DNA from: Deltaproteobacteria bacterium
GTDB taxonomy: Bacteria > Myxococcota_A > UBA796 > UBA2385
Assembly: GCA_018401435.1 (NCBI GenBank)
Contig: JAGYJW010000022.1
Coordinates: 40,382 to 104,381, forward strand
Direction of reading: 5' to 3'
DNA length: 64,000 bases
Both the position numbers and the translations under genes were made by a program. The notes under the pieces were generated by a model that had not been told where the DNA came from, did not search any database, and saw nothing but the letters and a program-made list of their open reading frames with translations. Of the stretch, positions 29,862 through 40,400 are shown one piece after another (the first letter of the stretch is position 1; each line of letters begins with the position of its first letter).

Positions 29862-30902
29862 GTGTTCAGCTGGGCCCGCCCCACCCCCCTTGAAGTCACC
29901 CGCAAGATCCGCGGTGACCAGCGCGTCTACCTGGTCAGCGACCTGCACCTGGGCGATGGCACGCGCTCGGACGCCTTTCTGGGCAAGGACAAGGAGCTGA
30001 TTCGCTTCCTGGACCGGGTGCGGGACGAAGGCGCCCACCTGGTCATCGCCGGCGACGCCATCGACTTTCACCAGGCCTTCGCCATGAACCGCGTGATCAA
30101 GGCCCACGCGCGGCTGATCGGCGAGCTGTCCCGCCTCGCCGAGACCAATGGCGTGACCTATCTGTGGGGCAACCACGACTACGACATCTCCTTGTTCAAG
30201 GACATGCTGCGCTTCGATGTCTGCAGCAGCCTGGAGATTGGCGACGAGGTCCTGGTTCAGCACGGCTACCAATACGATCCCTTCATCGGCCCCAACCTCG
30301 ACCAGACCCATATCGCCACGGTGGTTCACCACCTGGTCGAGCGCGTCTTGGACTCCTGGATCCGCCTGCCCTTGGAGAATTTCTACACCCTGGCCAACCG
30401 CATCGCCTTCTGGACCTTCCACAAATTCGCGCTGGCCTGGGGCGCGGCCCACCACCTGCTGTTGAGGGCTGGGGTCAGCGACCCACCCACCGCCAAGACG
30501 CAGGCGGCCATCCACTACTGGACCCAGAACGAGCTGGGCGACCCCGGCTGCATGGTGCAGTACATCCAGGCCTTCCTGCCCACCTCCCCCTACAAGTACC
30601 TGGTCTGCGGCCACAGCCACTTGCCCGGCCAGATGGAGGTCGCGCCGGGTCGGACCTATGTCAACACCGGCTCCTGGACCTTCAATTCGGCCCAATACGC
30701 GCTGTGGGATGGCGAGCGCTTCACGGTGCGCGACTGGATTCGCGACCGCGAATATGGGGACGCGGCCTACCGTCCCATCCTGAGCGGCCGCTTCTCGCAC
30801 ATGAGCTTCGACGCCTGGTGGCGCGAGAACTACCTGGGCTGGTTGCGCTTCCGCGCCGGCGAGGTCGGCCGCCTGCCCAGCCTTTCGCCTCCTGGCCCCT
30901 GA
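29862..30902 (+). CDS. Calcineurin-like metallophosphoesterase (LpxH-like)
   Basis: 346 residues. Two-metal phosphoesterase motifs in order: VYLVSDLHLGDG (DxH), VIAGDAIDFH (GDxxD), YLWGNHDYDIS (GNHD), VLVQHGYQYDP and VCGHSHLPGQME (GHxH). It resembles UDP-2,3-diacylglucosamine hydrolase-like enzymes but is longer, with a helical insert (about 160-215), so lipid A synthesis is only one option. The start is a GTG at 29862 with GGAGGA 5 bases upstream; the upstream in-frame extension crosses engB and reads unlike protein. Confidence 0.88.
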   Translation: MFSWARPTPLEVTRKIRGDQRVYLVSDLHLGDGTRSDAFLGKDKELIRFLDRVRDEGAHLVIAGDAIDFHQAFAMNRVIKAHARLIGELSRLAETNGVTYLWGNHDYDISLFKDMLRFDVCSSLEIGDEVLVQHGYQYDPFIGPNLDQTHIATVVHHLVERVLDSWIRLPLENFYTLANRIAFWTFHKFALAWGAAHHLLLRAGVSDPPTAKTQAAIHYWTQNELGDPGCMVQYIQAFLPTSPYKYLVCGHSHLPGQMEVAPGRTYVNTGSWTFNSAQYALWDGERFTVRDWIRDREYGDAAYRPILSGRFSHMSFDAWWRENYLGWLRFRAGEVGRLPSLSPPGP

Positions 30903-30959
30903 ACAGACAGGATAGGCGGGGCCCCCCTGAGCTGGCCGCGCCGCGGCCCCGGAGCCACG

Positions 30960-32027
30960 ATGCGGGTCAATGGAGAAGCCTTCCGGACGGTCTGGATGGA
31001 AGGCACGGTGGTCAAGCTCATCGACCAGCCCCGGCTGCCCCACCGCTTCGCCATCGCCGACCAGCCCACCTGGCAGCACACCGCCCAGGCCATCTCGACC
31101 ATGGTGGTGCGCGGTGCTGGCGCGATCGGGGCCACCGGGGCCTATGGGCTGGCCCAGGCCGCCCAGATGGCGCCCGAGGACGGCTTTCATGCCGCGGTGG
31201 CCGCGGCGGCGGCCGGGCTCTCGGCCACCCGCCCCACCGCTCAGAACCTCTTCTATGGCATTCGAACGGTGCTGCGGGCCATCGAGGCCGAAGGCGACAA
31301 CCTGCCGGCCGCCCGCCAGGCTGCCGTGGCGGCGGCCGAGGCGGTGGCCGACGATGACGCCGCCTGCTGCCGGGCCATCGGAGAGGCCGGCGCCCCCTTG
31401 ATCGAGGCAGGGGCCCGCATCTCCACCCACTGCAACGCCGGCTGGCTGGCATTTGTCGACTGGGGCAGCGCCTTGTCGCCCATCTACGCCGCCCAGCGGG
31501 CCGGGCGACGCCCCTTCGTGTGGGTGGACGAGACCCGCCCCCGGGGCCAGGGCGCGAGCCTGACCGCCTGGGAGCTGGGCCAGGAGGGCGTCCAGCACGC
31601 CGTCATCGCCGACAACGCCACCGGCCATTTCATGGCCAGGGGCCAGGTGGACCTGGTCATCGTCGGGTCGGACCGCATCGCCATGAATGGCGACGTGGCC
31701 AACAAGATCGGCACCTACAGCTCGGCGGTCTGCGCAGCCCGCAGCGGCATCCCCTTCTATGTGGCCGCCCCGACCACCACCATCGACCCTGACTGTCCCA
31801 CGGGCGCCGACATCCCCATCGAAGAGCGCGGGGCCGACGAGGTGCAGTTCACCTGGGGCTGGTCCGACGACGGCCGCTTCCTGCGGGTGCGGACCACCCC
31901 CGACAGCTCGCCCGCCCGCAACCCGGCCTTTGACGTGACGCCGGCCGAGCTGATCGCCGGCATCCTCACCGAGAAGGGCCTGGTTCCCGCAACTCCCGAG
32001 GGTCTGGCTCGGGTCGTTCGGCGATGA
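30960..32027 (+). CDS. mtnA: S-methyl-5-thioribose-1-phosphate isomerase
   Basis: 355 residues of the eIF2B-like isomerase family. Motifs: MVVRGAGAIGATGAYGLAQA, STHCNAGWLAFVDWGSALSP (catalytic Cys), VWVDETRPRGQGASLTAWEL, and VGSDRIAMNGDVANKIGTYS (catalytic Asp). It converts methylthioribose-1-phosphate to methylthioribulose-1-phosphate in methionine salvage. No other mtn gene is in the window. It couples by ATGA to the small membrane protein that follows. Confidence 0.96.
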   Translation: MRVNGEAFRTVWMEGTVVKLIDQPRLPHRFAIADQPTWQHTAQAISTMVVRGAGAIGATGAYGLAQAAQMAPEDGFHAAVAAAAAGLSATRPTAQNLFYGIRTVLRAIEAEGDNLPAARQAAVAAAEAVADDDAACCRAIGEAGAPLIEAGARISTHCNAGWLAFVDWGSALSPIYAAQRAGRRPFVWVDETRPRGQGASLTAWELGQEGVQHAVIADNATGHFMARGQVDLVIVGSDRIAMNGDVANKIGTYSSAVCAARSGIPFYVAAPTTTIDPDCPTGADIPIEERGADEVQFTWGWSDDGRFLRVRTTPDSSPARNPAFDVTPAELIAGILTEKGLVPATPEGLARVVRR

Positions 32028-32413
32028 ACCGCCGCACCCTCGACCTGCTGAGCGGCGGGCTGCTGCTGGCCTCCGCCCTCGTTCAGCTGGCCACCGTCGC
32101 CCTCCTCGGGCTGGCCTTCGTGGGTTTCGGTGGCGTATTCGCCCTGGTGGGCATCTCCCAGAAAGAGCTTGAGCCGCTGATTGCCGGCGGCTTCTTCGGG
32201 GGGCTGGGCCTGGTGCTGGCGCTCATGCTGCTGGTGCAGGCCCTGCCGGCGCTGGTGGGTGGCCTGGCCCTGTTCACCGGCAAGGACTGGGGGCGCGTGC
32301 TGGGTGCGGTGGCAGCCGCCCTGGCCCTGCCCATGGTGCCGGTGGGCACCATCCTGGGCGTGACGGTGCTGGCCTTGTTGGCCTATGGCGCAAGCGGCAA
32401 GGCGCCGGCCTGA
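32024..32413 (+). CDS. Small membrane protein, four hydrophobic segments
   Basis: 129 residues, about four membrane helices (LLSGGLLLASALVQLATVAL, FGGVFALVGIS, GGLGLVLALMLLVQALPALV, AVAAALALPMVPVGTILGV). The loop ALFTGKDWGRVLGAV resembles small DUF-type membrane proteins that carry a K/DWGR motif. Co-translated with mtnA through ATGA. Function unknown. Confidence 0.7.
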   Translation: MNRRTLDLLSGGLLLASALVQLATVALLGLAFVGFGGVFALVGISQKELEPLIAGGFFGGLGLVLALMLLVQALPALVGGLALFTGKDWGRVLGAVAAALALPMVPVGTILGVTVLALLAYGASGKAPA

Positions 32414-32432
32414 TCGGGCGGAGGCGGCCGCA

Positions 32433-33626
32433 TCAGCGCCTCCCGATGTCCACCAGCCGCCCCTCGCGCACCAGGTAGGGGCCGACGCCGTCGGGCAGGC
32501 TGCCGTCGCGCAGCAGGTCGTCGGTGCTGGCCACCACCACCGCGCCATTGGGTACGCTCAGGCCGTGGTTCAGGCGCACGGAATTGCCGATGACCGCCTG
32601 GTGGCCGATGCACACGCCCAGCAGGTGGTGGCCGCTGGAGACGCGCTGGCCCCGGTGGCTGACCTTGATGGGGCCGCCAAAGCTGAGGTCGAGGCCCGTG
32701 GCCCCCCAGGCCACGAAGGCCTCGCGCCCGACGATGCTGAATTGCCAGCCGCCGCCGAAAGACAGCTGGCTGCCACCCATCATCACGCAGAAGTTGACCA
32801 TGGCGTAGCGGGCGACGATGCAGCGGGCCCCGACGATGCTGCCCAGCACGGTGGCGTGCTCTTCGATGCGGGCGCCCGGCCCCACCACCGCGCCCCGGAC
32901 CACGGCGTGGGCGCCTATCTCCACCCCATCGGCCAGCTGACAGGCCTCCACCACGGCGGTCGGGTGGATCTTGACCCCTTGCCCGCGCACCGTGAGGGCG
33001 GCGCCCACCTGGGCTTCGGAGATGCCCCGGGCCTTGCCCAGGATCTTGACCACGCCTGCGATCTTGCTCCAGATCGGGGCCGCCAGGAAGTCCGCCTTCA
33101 GCTCGAGGCCCATGCCGGCCAGGGCCATGTGGTTGACCCGCAACAGGTGGCTCCAGTGGTCGATCTGGTGGACCTGGGCCAGCCCGATGCGAAGCGGGCG
33201 CACCACATGGGACAGGCGCGGGTGGGGGGCGGGAAAGGTCGCGTCTTCCAGGCCCAGGTCTACGCGCACGGGCGGAAGCTCTTCGAGGGCCCGCCCGTCG
33301 CCCGGGTGCAAGGCCAGCTCATAGACCCCGGTCTGGGGCAGCTCCTGCAGGGGGGTGGTGGCCTCCAGAAAGGCCGCGTCATCGACCTGCAGCCGGCCCG
33401 GCCCCGCGGCCATGAGGCGCCGCACCGTATCGGCCGAGAACCAGGTGCGGTCCGAATAGACGACATGGGGCTCGCCCGGCGCGACCTCGGTGGCCGGCAC
33501 CAGGCCCGCGCGGCGGATCGCCGCCACCTGCACCTCGGCCAGATCCACATTCAGCACCGGCAGGCTGCCGACTGGATCTCCCCAGGGCTCCAGGGGGGCT
33601 CCACGGGGGACACAGAGGGCCTTCAT
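32433..33626 (-). CDS. Left-handed beta-helix sugar-nucleotidyltransferase-like protein
   Basis: 397 residues from the ATG giving MKALCVPRGAPLEPWGDPV. The N-terminal 150 residues look like a diverged nucleotidyltransferase-type domain (VVYSDRTWFSADTVRRLMA) without a clear GxGTR loop. The C-terminal half is hexapeptide repeats (VKIHPTAVVEACQLADGVEI, GARIEEHATVLGSIVGARCI), then GHQAVIGNSVRLNHGLSVP. The order recalls GlmU-type pyrophosphorylase/acyltransferases and bacterial multidomain LbH proteins. The lack of a G-rich loop makes a catalytic N-domain doubtful. Divergent from nhaC. Confidence 0.72.
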   Translation of the reverse strand: MKALCVPRGAPLEPWGDPVGSLPVLNVDLAEVQVAAIRRAGLVPATEVAPGEPHVVYSDRTWFSADTVRRLMAAGPGRLQVDDAAFLEATTPLQELPQTGVYELALHPGDGRALEELPPVRVDLGLEDATFPAPHPRLSHVVRPLRIGLAQVHQIDHWSHLLRVNHMALAGMGLELKADFLAAPIWSKIAGVVKILGKARGISEAQVGAALTVRGQGVKIHPTAVVEACQLADGVEIGAHAVVRGAVVGPGARIEEHATVLGSIVGARCIVARYAMVNFCVMMGGSQLSFGGGWQFSIVGREAFVAWGATGLDLSFGGPIKVSHRGQRVSSGHHLLGVCIGHQAVIGNSVRLNHGLSVPNGAVVVASTDDLLRDGSLPDGVGPYLVREGRLVDIGRR

Positions 33627-33715
33627 CGCAGCCTCGGCCAGGGTTGGGGGGCGGCCGAGCATACCGCGGGGGCCCGCCATCGGTAGGATGGCGGCCTGCT
33701 GGCTGAAAGGATCCC

Positions 33716-35266
33716 ATGCCTCCCGAAACCGCGCATCACGGCCTGCTGTCCCTCCTGCCGGTGGCGGTGGCCATCGGCCTCGCCTTGTGGACGCGCCAGG
33801 TGGTGCTCAGCCTCTTCCTGGGCACCTTCACCGCCGCCCTGGTGGCCCATGGCTTTGTGCCCTGGACCGCCCTGGCGGGGGTCATCGACCCGCTGCTGCT
33901 GGATGCCATCGCCGACCGCGACCACGTCAAGGTCACCGTCTTCAGCCTGCTGGTGGCCGCGACCGTGCGGGTGATGGGCGATGCCGGCGGCACCCGGGCG
34001 CTGGTGGATCGGGTGGCCGGCTCGGCGCGCAACCGGGTGGGCGGCATGACCGCGACCTGGGTCGCGGGGCTCTTCATCTTCTTTGACGACTACGCCAATT
34101 GCCTGGTGGTGGGCAGCTCCATGCGCCCCCTCACCGACCGCCTCCAGATCTCTCGGGAGAAGCTGGCCTATCTGATCGACTCCACCGCCGCGCCCATGGC
34201 CACGGTGGCCCTGGTGAGCACCTGGATCGGCTACGAGGTGGGGCTGATGGACACGGCGCTGGACGCGGCGGGCCACACCGAGATCAACGCCTACAGCTTC
34301 TTTCTCGAAGGGCTGCCCTACCGATTCTATCCGCTGCTGGCCCTGCTCTTTGCCGGCCTCATCGCGATGAGCGGGCGGGACTTCGGGCCCATGCTGCAGG
34401 CCGAGCAGGCGGCGCTGAAGCGGGGCGCGCCGCCCATCGAAGGCCAGGCGCCCCCTTCGGCCCGCATGTGGCTGGCCATCGTGCCGGTCAGCCTGCTGGT
34501 GCTGGTGACCGGTTGGAGCCTGTGGCAACAGGGGGTGGCCAAGGCGCCCGCCACCGCCCGCATCTTCGAGATCATCGGCGAGGCCGATGGCTATGACGCG
34601 ATGCTGCACGGGTCCCTGGCGGCCCTGGCCGCGGCCCTGGTCCTCGCCCTGGCCACCGGTGCCCTGTCCATCGCCGCCGGGGGCAAGGCGGTGGTCGAGG
34701 GCATGGCCGAGCTCTTCGAGGCCTTGATCGTGCTCTTTTTTGCTTGGGCCCTGGCTGCGGGCATCACCCAGCTGGGCGCCGCCCCCTTCCTGGTCGGCGT
34801 CCTGGGCGACAGCATGCCGGGCTGGAGCCTGCCTGCGGTCACCTTTGTGGTCTCGGCCGCCATCGCCTTTGCCACCGGCACCAGCTTTGGCACCATGGGC
34901 GTGCTCCTGCCCCTGGTCATCCCGCTGGCCTTCGAGATCGACCCCAGCCTGGCGGTGGCCAGCGCCGCCAGCGTGCTGTCGGGCGCCACCTGGGGGGATC
35001 ACTGCTCCCCCATCTCCGATACCACCGTGCTGTCCAGCACCGGCGCGGGCTGCGACCACGGCGCCCATGTGCGCACGCAGCTGCCCTATGCCCTGGCGTC
35101 GGGGGCCATCAGCCTGCTGCTGTGCAGCCTGCCGGCCGGCCTGGGCCTCAACCCCTGGCTCTGCCTGCTGCTGGGTTCGGCGGCCTGCGTCCTCCTGGTG
35201 CGCCTGGTGGGCCGCCGTCCAGGGCCGGCCCCGGCCCTCAGCGCGCCTGCATCGCCCCGGACTTGA
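33716..35266 (+). CDS. nhaC: NhaC family Na+/H+ antiporter
   Basis: 516 residues with about twelve membrane helices. Family blocks: TWVAGLFIFFDDYANCLVVG, IDSTAAPMATVALVSTWIGY, FATGTSFGTMGVLLPLVIPL and GATWGDHCSPISDTTVLSS. It exchanges Na+ for protons at the inner membrane. A TAGGAT -10-like element lies at 33684-33689 without a good -35. The last 29 bases overlap the end of the convergent AGCS symporter. Confidence 0.94.
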   Translation: MPPETAHHGLLSLLPVAVAIGLALWTRQVVLSLFLGTFTAALVAHGFVPWTALAGVIDPLLLDAIADRDHVKVTVFSLLVAATVRVMGDAGGTRALVDRVAGSARNRVGGMTATWVAGLFIFFDDYANCLVVGSSMRPLTDRLQISREKLAYLIDSTAAPMATVALVSTWIGYEVGLMDTALDAAGHTEINAYSFFLEGLPYRFYPLLALLFAGLIAMSGRDFGPMLQAEQAALKRGAPPIEGQAPPSARMWLAIVPVSLLVLVTGWSLWQQGVAKAPATARIFEIIGEADGYDAMLHGSLAALAAALVLALATGALSIAAGGKAVVEGMAELFEALIVLFFAWALAAGITQLGAAPFLVGVLGDSMPGWSLPAVTFVVSAAIAFATGTSFGTMGVLLPLVIPLAFEIDPSLAVASAASVLSGATWGDHCSPISDTTVLSSTGAGCDHGAHVRTQLPYALASGAISLLLCSLPAGLGLNPWLCLLLGSAACVLLVRLVGRRPGPAPALSAPASPRT

Positions 35267-37370
35267 GCCGGCCCCAGTAGTCGTCCAGGCGCTGCTTGAC
35301 CGAGCCCGACAGGATGAAGAGGCCGAGGATGTTGGGGAAGGCCATGCCCAGGATCATCAGGTCCGAGAAGTCCAGCACCGTGCCCAGCTTGAAGACGCAG
35401 CCCAGGAAGGTGCAGAACAAGAAGAGCACCTTGTAGGGCAGGCTGGCCCGCTCCCCAAAGAGCCAGGTGGCGCAGCGCTCGCCGTAGTAGCTCCACGAGA
35501 TCATGGTGGAGAAGGCGAACATGAAGACTGCGAAGGTCAGCACCAAGGGGAACCAGGGCAGCACGCTGGCAAAGGCGGCCGAGGTCATCAGCACCCCATC
35601 GCCGGTGTCCTGGGCATAGGCGCCGGTGATGACCACCACCAGGCCCGTCATGGTGCAGACCACGATGGTGTCGATGAAGGGCTCGAGCAGGGCCACGATG
35701 CCCTCGCGCACCGGCTCGTCGGTGGCTGCCGCAGAGTGGGCGATGGAGGCCGATCCCACGCCAGCCTCGTTGGAGAATGCGGCCCGGCGGAAGCCTTGGA
35801 TGAGGGCGCCCAGCGCCCCGCCGATGCCGGCCTTGACCGAGAAGGCGCCTTCGAACATCACCCGGAAGGCCTCGGGGATGTGCGCGGAGTTCACCACGAT
35901 GATCCACAGGGCGGCCATCACATAGACCCCGCACATGACCGGCACGATGATTCCGGCGGCGGCGCCGATGCGCTTGATGCCGCCCAGGATGACGGTGGCC
36001 ACCAGGCCCACCATGATCAGCCCATAGAGCCAGGCGGCGTCCGCCAGCGCCGGAATCACCTGGGATACCGCGACATAGCTCTGGTTGGCTTGGAACATAT
36101 TGCCGCCGCCCAGGCTGCCGCCGATGCACATGACGGCAAAGACCACCGCCAGCACCCGCCCCAGGCCGCCCATGCCACGCTCGGCCAGGCCCCGGTGCAG
36201 ATACATCATCGGGCCACCGAGAATGCGCCCGTTGCGGTCCTTTTCGCGGTAGACCTGCCCCAGGGTGCACTCAGTGAATTTCGAGGACATGCCCAAGAAG
36301 CCGGCGATGATCATCCAGGGGATGGCGCCGGGCCCGCCCGCGGCCACCGCGATGGCGACACCCGCGATGTTGCCCAGGCCCACCGTGGCCGACAGGGCGC
36401 TGGACAGGGCCTTGAAGTGGGAGATCTCGCCGGGGTCGTTGGGGTCGTCGTAATGGCCCGCCGTGACCCGGATCGCGTGGCCGAAGCCCCGCAGGTTGAT
36501 GAAGGCCATGCGAAGGGTGAGGAAGAGGGCGCCCAGCACCAGCCAGGCCACCACCAGCGGCACCGCCAGATCGCCGGGGTTGGCCATGGGGCCAGCTTCG
36601 TAGCGGGTCTTCTGGGCCCGCAGGGTGGCCTGGTCGTCGTCCAGCGCCACCACCTCGGCCCCGGCCCCGTCGGGCCCCTTGACCTGCACGCCCACGGCCA
36701 CCGGGAAGAGGGTCATGCGGGCGGGAACCCGCGCGGGCAGGACCCGAAAGGCATCCGCCGCGTCGGTGGGCACCACCAGCAGCGGCAAGGGCCCGCGATC
36801 CTCCAGGATACGCACCTGGTCGATATCTTCAACCGATGACAGGTCGGCGGTGATCTCACCCATCGGGTAGGGGATCCGGGCCTCGGGCCCAGGCATCACG
36901 CCGCCGGGCAGGCCGAGTCCACAGCCCACCAGGCTGGCGCAAGGCGCCAGGGGAAGGGTCGTGGGGGCGATGCTGCCGCGGATGCCCTCGGCGCTGCTCT
37001 GGAAGCGCACCGACACGCCGCCGATCTCGCGGTCCACCGGCTCGGGCAGCACCACGATGAGGTCGCCGGCCGGCACCACGCTGCGCGCCTGCCAGGCGTA
37101 GCCCTGCCCTTCGACGAAGCCGACCAGCTCCTCTCCGCCCTTGATCAGGGGCCCGCCGCCCTTTCCGGTGGGCACCGTGCCCAGGGGCAGGTCGTTGTCC
37201 CAGAAGACCAGGTCAAAGAACATCACCGTGGCCATGGGCCCCACCACCCACTCCCCAAAGGCGGCGTCAAAGCGGTCGAAGGCCGAGGGCGCGGGCGCGG
37301 GCGGCGTGTCCTGGGCCCGGGCGGGGGCACAGAGCAGGAGAGCGGCGACAGGGGCGAGGAGGCGGCGCAT
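35238..37370 (-). CDS. AGCS family Na+:alanine symporter with large periplasmic insert
   Basis: 710 residues, well above the roughly 450-500 of a basic AGCS carrier. A signal-like N-terminus (LLAPVAALLLCAPARAQ) and a short segment (FGEWVVGPMATVMFFDLVFW) precede a beta-rich insert of about 200 residues. The canonical core resumes at LAVPLVVAWLVLGALFLTLR, with SATVGLGNIAGVAIAVAAGG, GMSSKFTECTLGQVYREKD and FSNEAGVGSASIAHSAA. Transport of small neutral amino acids with Na+ is family knowledge. Inserts at this place occur in some AGCS homologues; what this one binds is unknown. Convergent with nhaC. Confidence 0.88.
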   Translation of the reverse strand: MRRLLAPVAALLLCAPARAQDTPPAPAPSAFDRFDAAFGEWVVGPMATVMFFDLVFWDNDLPLGTVPTGKGGGPLIKGGEELVGFVEGQGYAWQARSVVPAGDLIVVLPEPVDREIGGVSVRFQSSAEGIRGSIAPTTLPLAPCASLVGCGLGLPGGVMPGPEARIPYPMGEITADLSSVEDIDQVRILEDRGPLPLLVVPTDAADAFRVLPARVPARMTLFPVAVGVQVKGPDGAGAEVVALDDDQATLRAQKTRYEAGPMANPGDLAVPLVVAWLVLGALFLTLRMAFINLRGFGHAIRVTAGHYDDPNDPGEISHFKALSSALSATVGLGNIAGVAIAVAAGGPGAIPWMIIAGFLGMSSKFTECTLGQVYREKDRNGRILGGPMMYLHRGLAERGMGGLGRVLAVVFAVMCIGGSLGGGNMFQANQSYVAVSQVIPALADAAWLYGLIMVGLVATVILGGIKRIGAAAGIIVPVMCGVYVMAALWIIVVNSAHIPEAFRVMFEGAFSVKAGIGGALGALIQGFRRAAFSNEAGVGSASIAHSAAATDEPVREGIVALLEPFIDTIVVCTMTGLVVVITGAYAQDTGDGVLMTSAAFASVLPWFPLVLTFAVFMFAFSTMISWSYYGERCATWLFGERASLPYKVLFLFCTFLGCVFKLGTVLDFSDLMILGMAFPNILGLFILSGSVKQRLDDYWGRLKSGAMQAR

Positions 37371-37441
37371 CGGATCTCGGGGCTGGCGGCGGAGCCCGCC
37401 CATATTGCCCCATTCTCGGGCGGCGCAAATGCGGGGCCGGG

Positions 37442-40400
37442 TCATCCCGGCGCCGCGCAACCCGCCAAGGAGGCCCGCAGATCCCGCGCCAGGCTCGCCG
37501 CGTCCAGCTCCTCGGCCTCGCCCAAGGCGGCCTCCAGCACCGCAGCAGCCTGCGCGACCTCGCCCTGGCCCACCAGGGCGCGGCCCTGCAGCCAGGCGCC
37601 GGTCAGGGCGGTCTCGAGATCGGCGAGATCCCGCGCCCGTCGGCTGGCCTCCAGCAGGCGCGCATAGGCGGCCTGCCAGGCTTCCTGGTCGGGGTTTCCG
37701 TCCAAATCCAGCCAGGCCAGAAAGGTGTCGTTGAGCACCTCCCCGCGCTCCCAGCGGGCGGCGACGCACAGGTCGCGGCTCTTGTGGAAGGCCGCAAAGG
37801 CGCGGGCCCGATCGCCCATGCGCAGGTGGGTGTCGCCCACATTGTGCAGGTTGATCGCCACACCATTGCGGTAGCCCAGGCCCTGGCGCAGGGCGCGGCT
37901 GCGGTGAAAACAAGCCAGGGCGTCGGTGTAGCGGCCGGCCCCGTGGTGCACGATGCCGATGTTGTTGACGATGCGCCCGATGAGCAGCCGATCTCCGGCG
38001 CGCTCGGCGGCGTTGAGGGCGGCGTGCAGCAAGGACAAGGCGCGGGCCTCGTCCCCGGCCCGCACCGAGGGCAGGGCCAGGCCGGACAAGGCGCGGGCGC
38101 GCAGGGCCGGGTCCTCGCCGGCCCGCTGCACGGCGGCCTCGAAGGCGGCCTCGGCCTCGGCGCTGGCGCCGCACTCGTGCCAGACCAGGCCCAGCCCCTC
38201 CAGGGCCCCCACGGCTACCGGCGCGGTCCACTGGGCCGGCCCGCTGCCTTCCTGGGCGTCCAGCGCCCCCTGCAAGGCCAATTCCAGGTGGATGCGGGCC
38301 AGCTCCGGGCGGCCCTGGGCCCGGTAGAGCCGACCCAGCTCCAGCTGGGCCCGGGGCTCGATCTCGGCGGAGGCCCCCTCCTCGGCCAGCTCCAGCGCCA
38401 CCTGCAGGTGCAGCTCAGCCCGCTGCGGCTCGCCGGCCACGGCCCAGGCGGCGCCGGCCTGATGCGGATGACCGCCTCCAGGTCGATGGGCGGCGCGGGC
38501 CGGCTGCCGCTCCGCCGCGCGGCCCCCAGCCAGCCCACGGCGCGGTCCCAGCAGGTGCCCGCCTCGCGCATCAGCTGCTGGGCGCGCAGCAGATCGCCGG
38601 CGCGGTCGATGTGGGTGGCCGCGTCCATGAAGGCCCCTGCACCGGCGTGGTGCCGCGCCAGGGCCTCTCGGGCGCCGTCCAGGTTGGCGGCATGCAACCG
38701 GCCCAGGCCCTCGGCCACCCGGCGGTGCAGATCCCGGCGCCGCAGGTCGAGAATGGAGTGCAGGACTGCTTCCCAGACCAGGGCCGAGGCGAAGGTGCAG
38801 CGGCCCTCGGCCCCATCAGCGGGCAGGTGGACCAGCCCCCGGCGGTCCAGCTCTTCGAGCAGCGGCTGGGCGCTGTCCAGGCCCAGGCTGGCCGCCAGCA
38901 GGGCCGGCGACAGGTTGATGCCGATGATGGCCGCCACCTGCAGGGCGTCCTTCAGGGGGGCCGGCAAGGCGTCCACGCGGGCCGCCAACAAGGGCTCCAG
39001 GCCTGGGGGCAGCCGCACCTCGCGCTCGGGATCGGCCAGCACCGCAACACCCTGGCGCAGGGTCAGGCGCTCGGCGCGCAGCAGGGCGTCCACCACGGCC
39101 TCCACATAGAGGGGGTTGCCCTGGGTGGTGCGCGCCAGCAGCGCCGACAGGGCCGGACCCACCGCCCGGGCCTCGCCCAGCCCGTCGGGCAGCAGCTCGC
39201 AGACCAGCTCGTGCTGCTGGGCGTCGGTCAGCGGACCCACCAGGATGCCCGCGTGGGCCTGTCCCAGCCCCGGTGGGGCTGGGCCCCGGCTGGTGATGAT
39301 CCAGAGGATGGGGGCCTGGGCGGTGGCCTCCATGGTGGCCCCTAGCAGCGCGATCTCGTGGTCGCGCAGGTGCTGGGCATCCTCCAGCGCGACGATGATG
39401 GGCTGGGTGCTGGCCAGGCCCTGCAGCAAGGCGGTGGCCACCTTCAGCAGCGACGCGGCCTCCTGGCGCTGCCCCCGCTCGGCTGGATGCAGGGCAAAGA
39501 GGGCCCGCACCAGGCCCCGCTCCGCCTCGGACAGGCCCAGCTGACTCAGGCGCTCCAGCCGGTCCGACAGCACCTCGGCGGGCTCCCGGCCCTCCAGGGC
39601 CAGCACATCCGACACCAGATCCTTGAAGATCGCGGCGGGCCATCGCTGCCATAGGGAATCGCCCGCGCGGTGAAGCTGGGGACGCCGCGCAGCCGGGCCA
39701 GGGCGCGCAGCTCGCGCACCAGCCGGGTCTTGCCGCAGCCCGCGGGCCGGCGATGTGCACCCGAGCCGAGCCCCCCTCGGCCACCCGGGCCAACGCCCGT
39801 CGCAACACGCCGATCTCGTCGCCGCGGGGCATCCAGCGACCCGATGGCCCCTCGCGCAGGCGCCGCCGACCTTCGAGCAGCAGGGCCTGGGCGTGGCGGC
39901 GTTCGCCCTTGACCCGGATGCGCGGCCCGGGGGAGTAGCGGTAGCAGTCCGAGGTCAGCCGGCCGACCTCCTGGCTCACCAGGACCTCACCCACCTCAGC
40001 CTCGTAGCACAGGCGCCGCGCCATCTTCACCGTGTCGCCCATGGCGAGGTAGCGCAGGTTGCGGGCCCCGCCAGGGCTGAGGGTGAGGTCGCCCCGGTGC
40101 ACCCCCACGCAGAGGCCCATGGCCAGGCCGTGGCGCTCCATGGCCCGGGCGAGGTCCACCAGCTCCTGGGCGCAGGCCACGCAGCGCTCCAGGTCCAGCT
40201 CGTCGGCGCGGGGCACCCCAAAAAAGACGACAAGGGTGTCGTCGTGCCAGCTCTCGATGAGGCCGCCATAGCGGCCCACCGCCCGCCGGGCGCGGCGCAA
40301 GAACTTGATGTGGCCGCGCACCACCCGCTCGGGGTCGGCCCGGGCCGACAGGTCGGTCAAGCCCACCACCTCGGCCACCAGCAGGGCCACCCGCTTGCGC

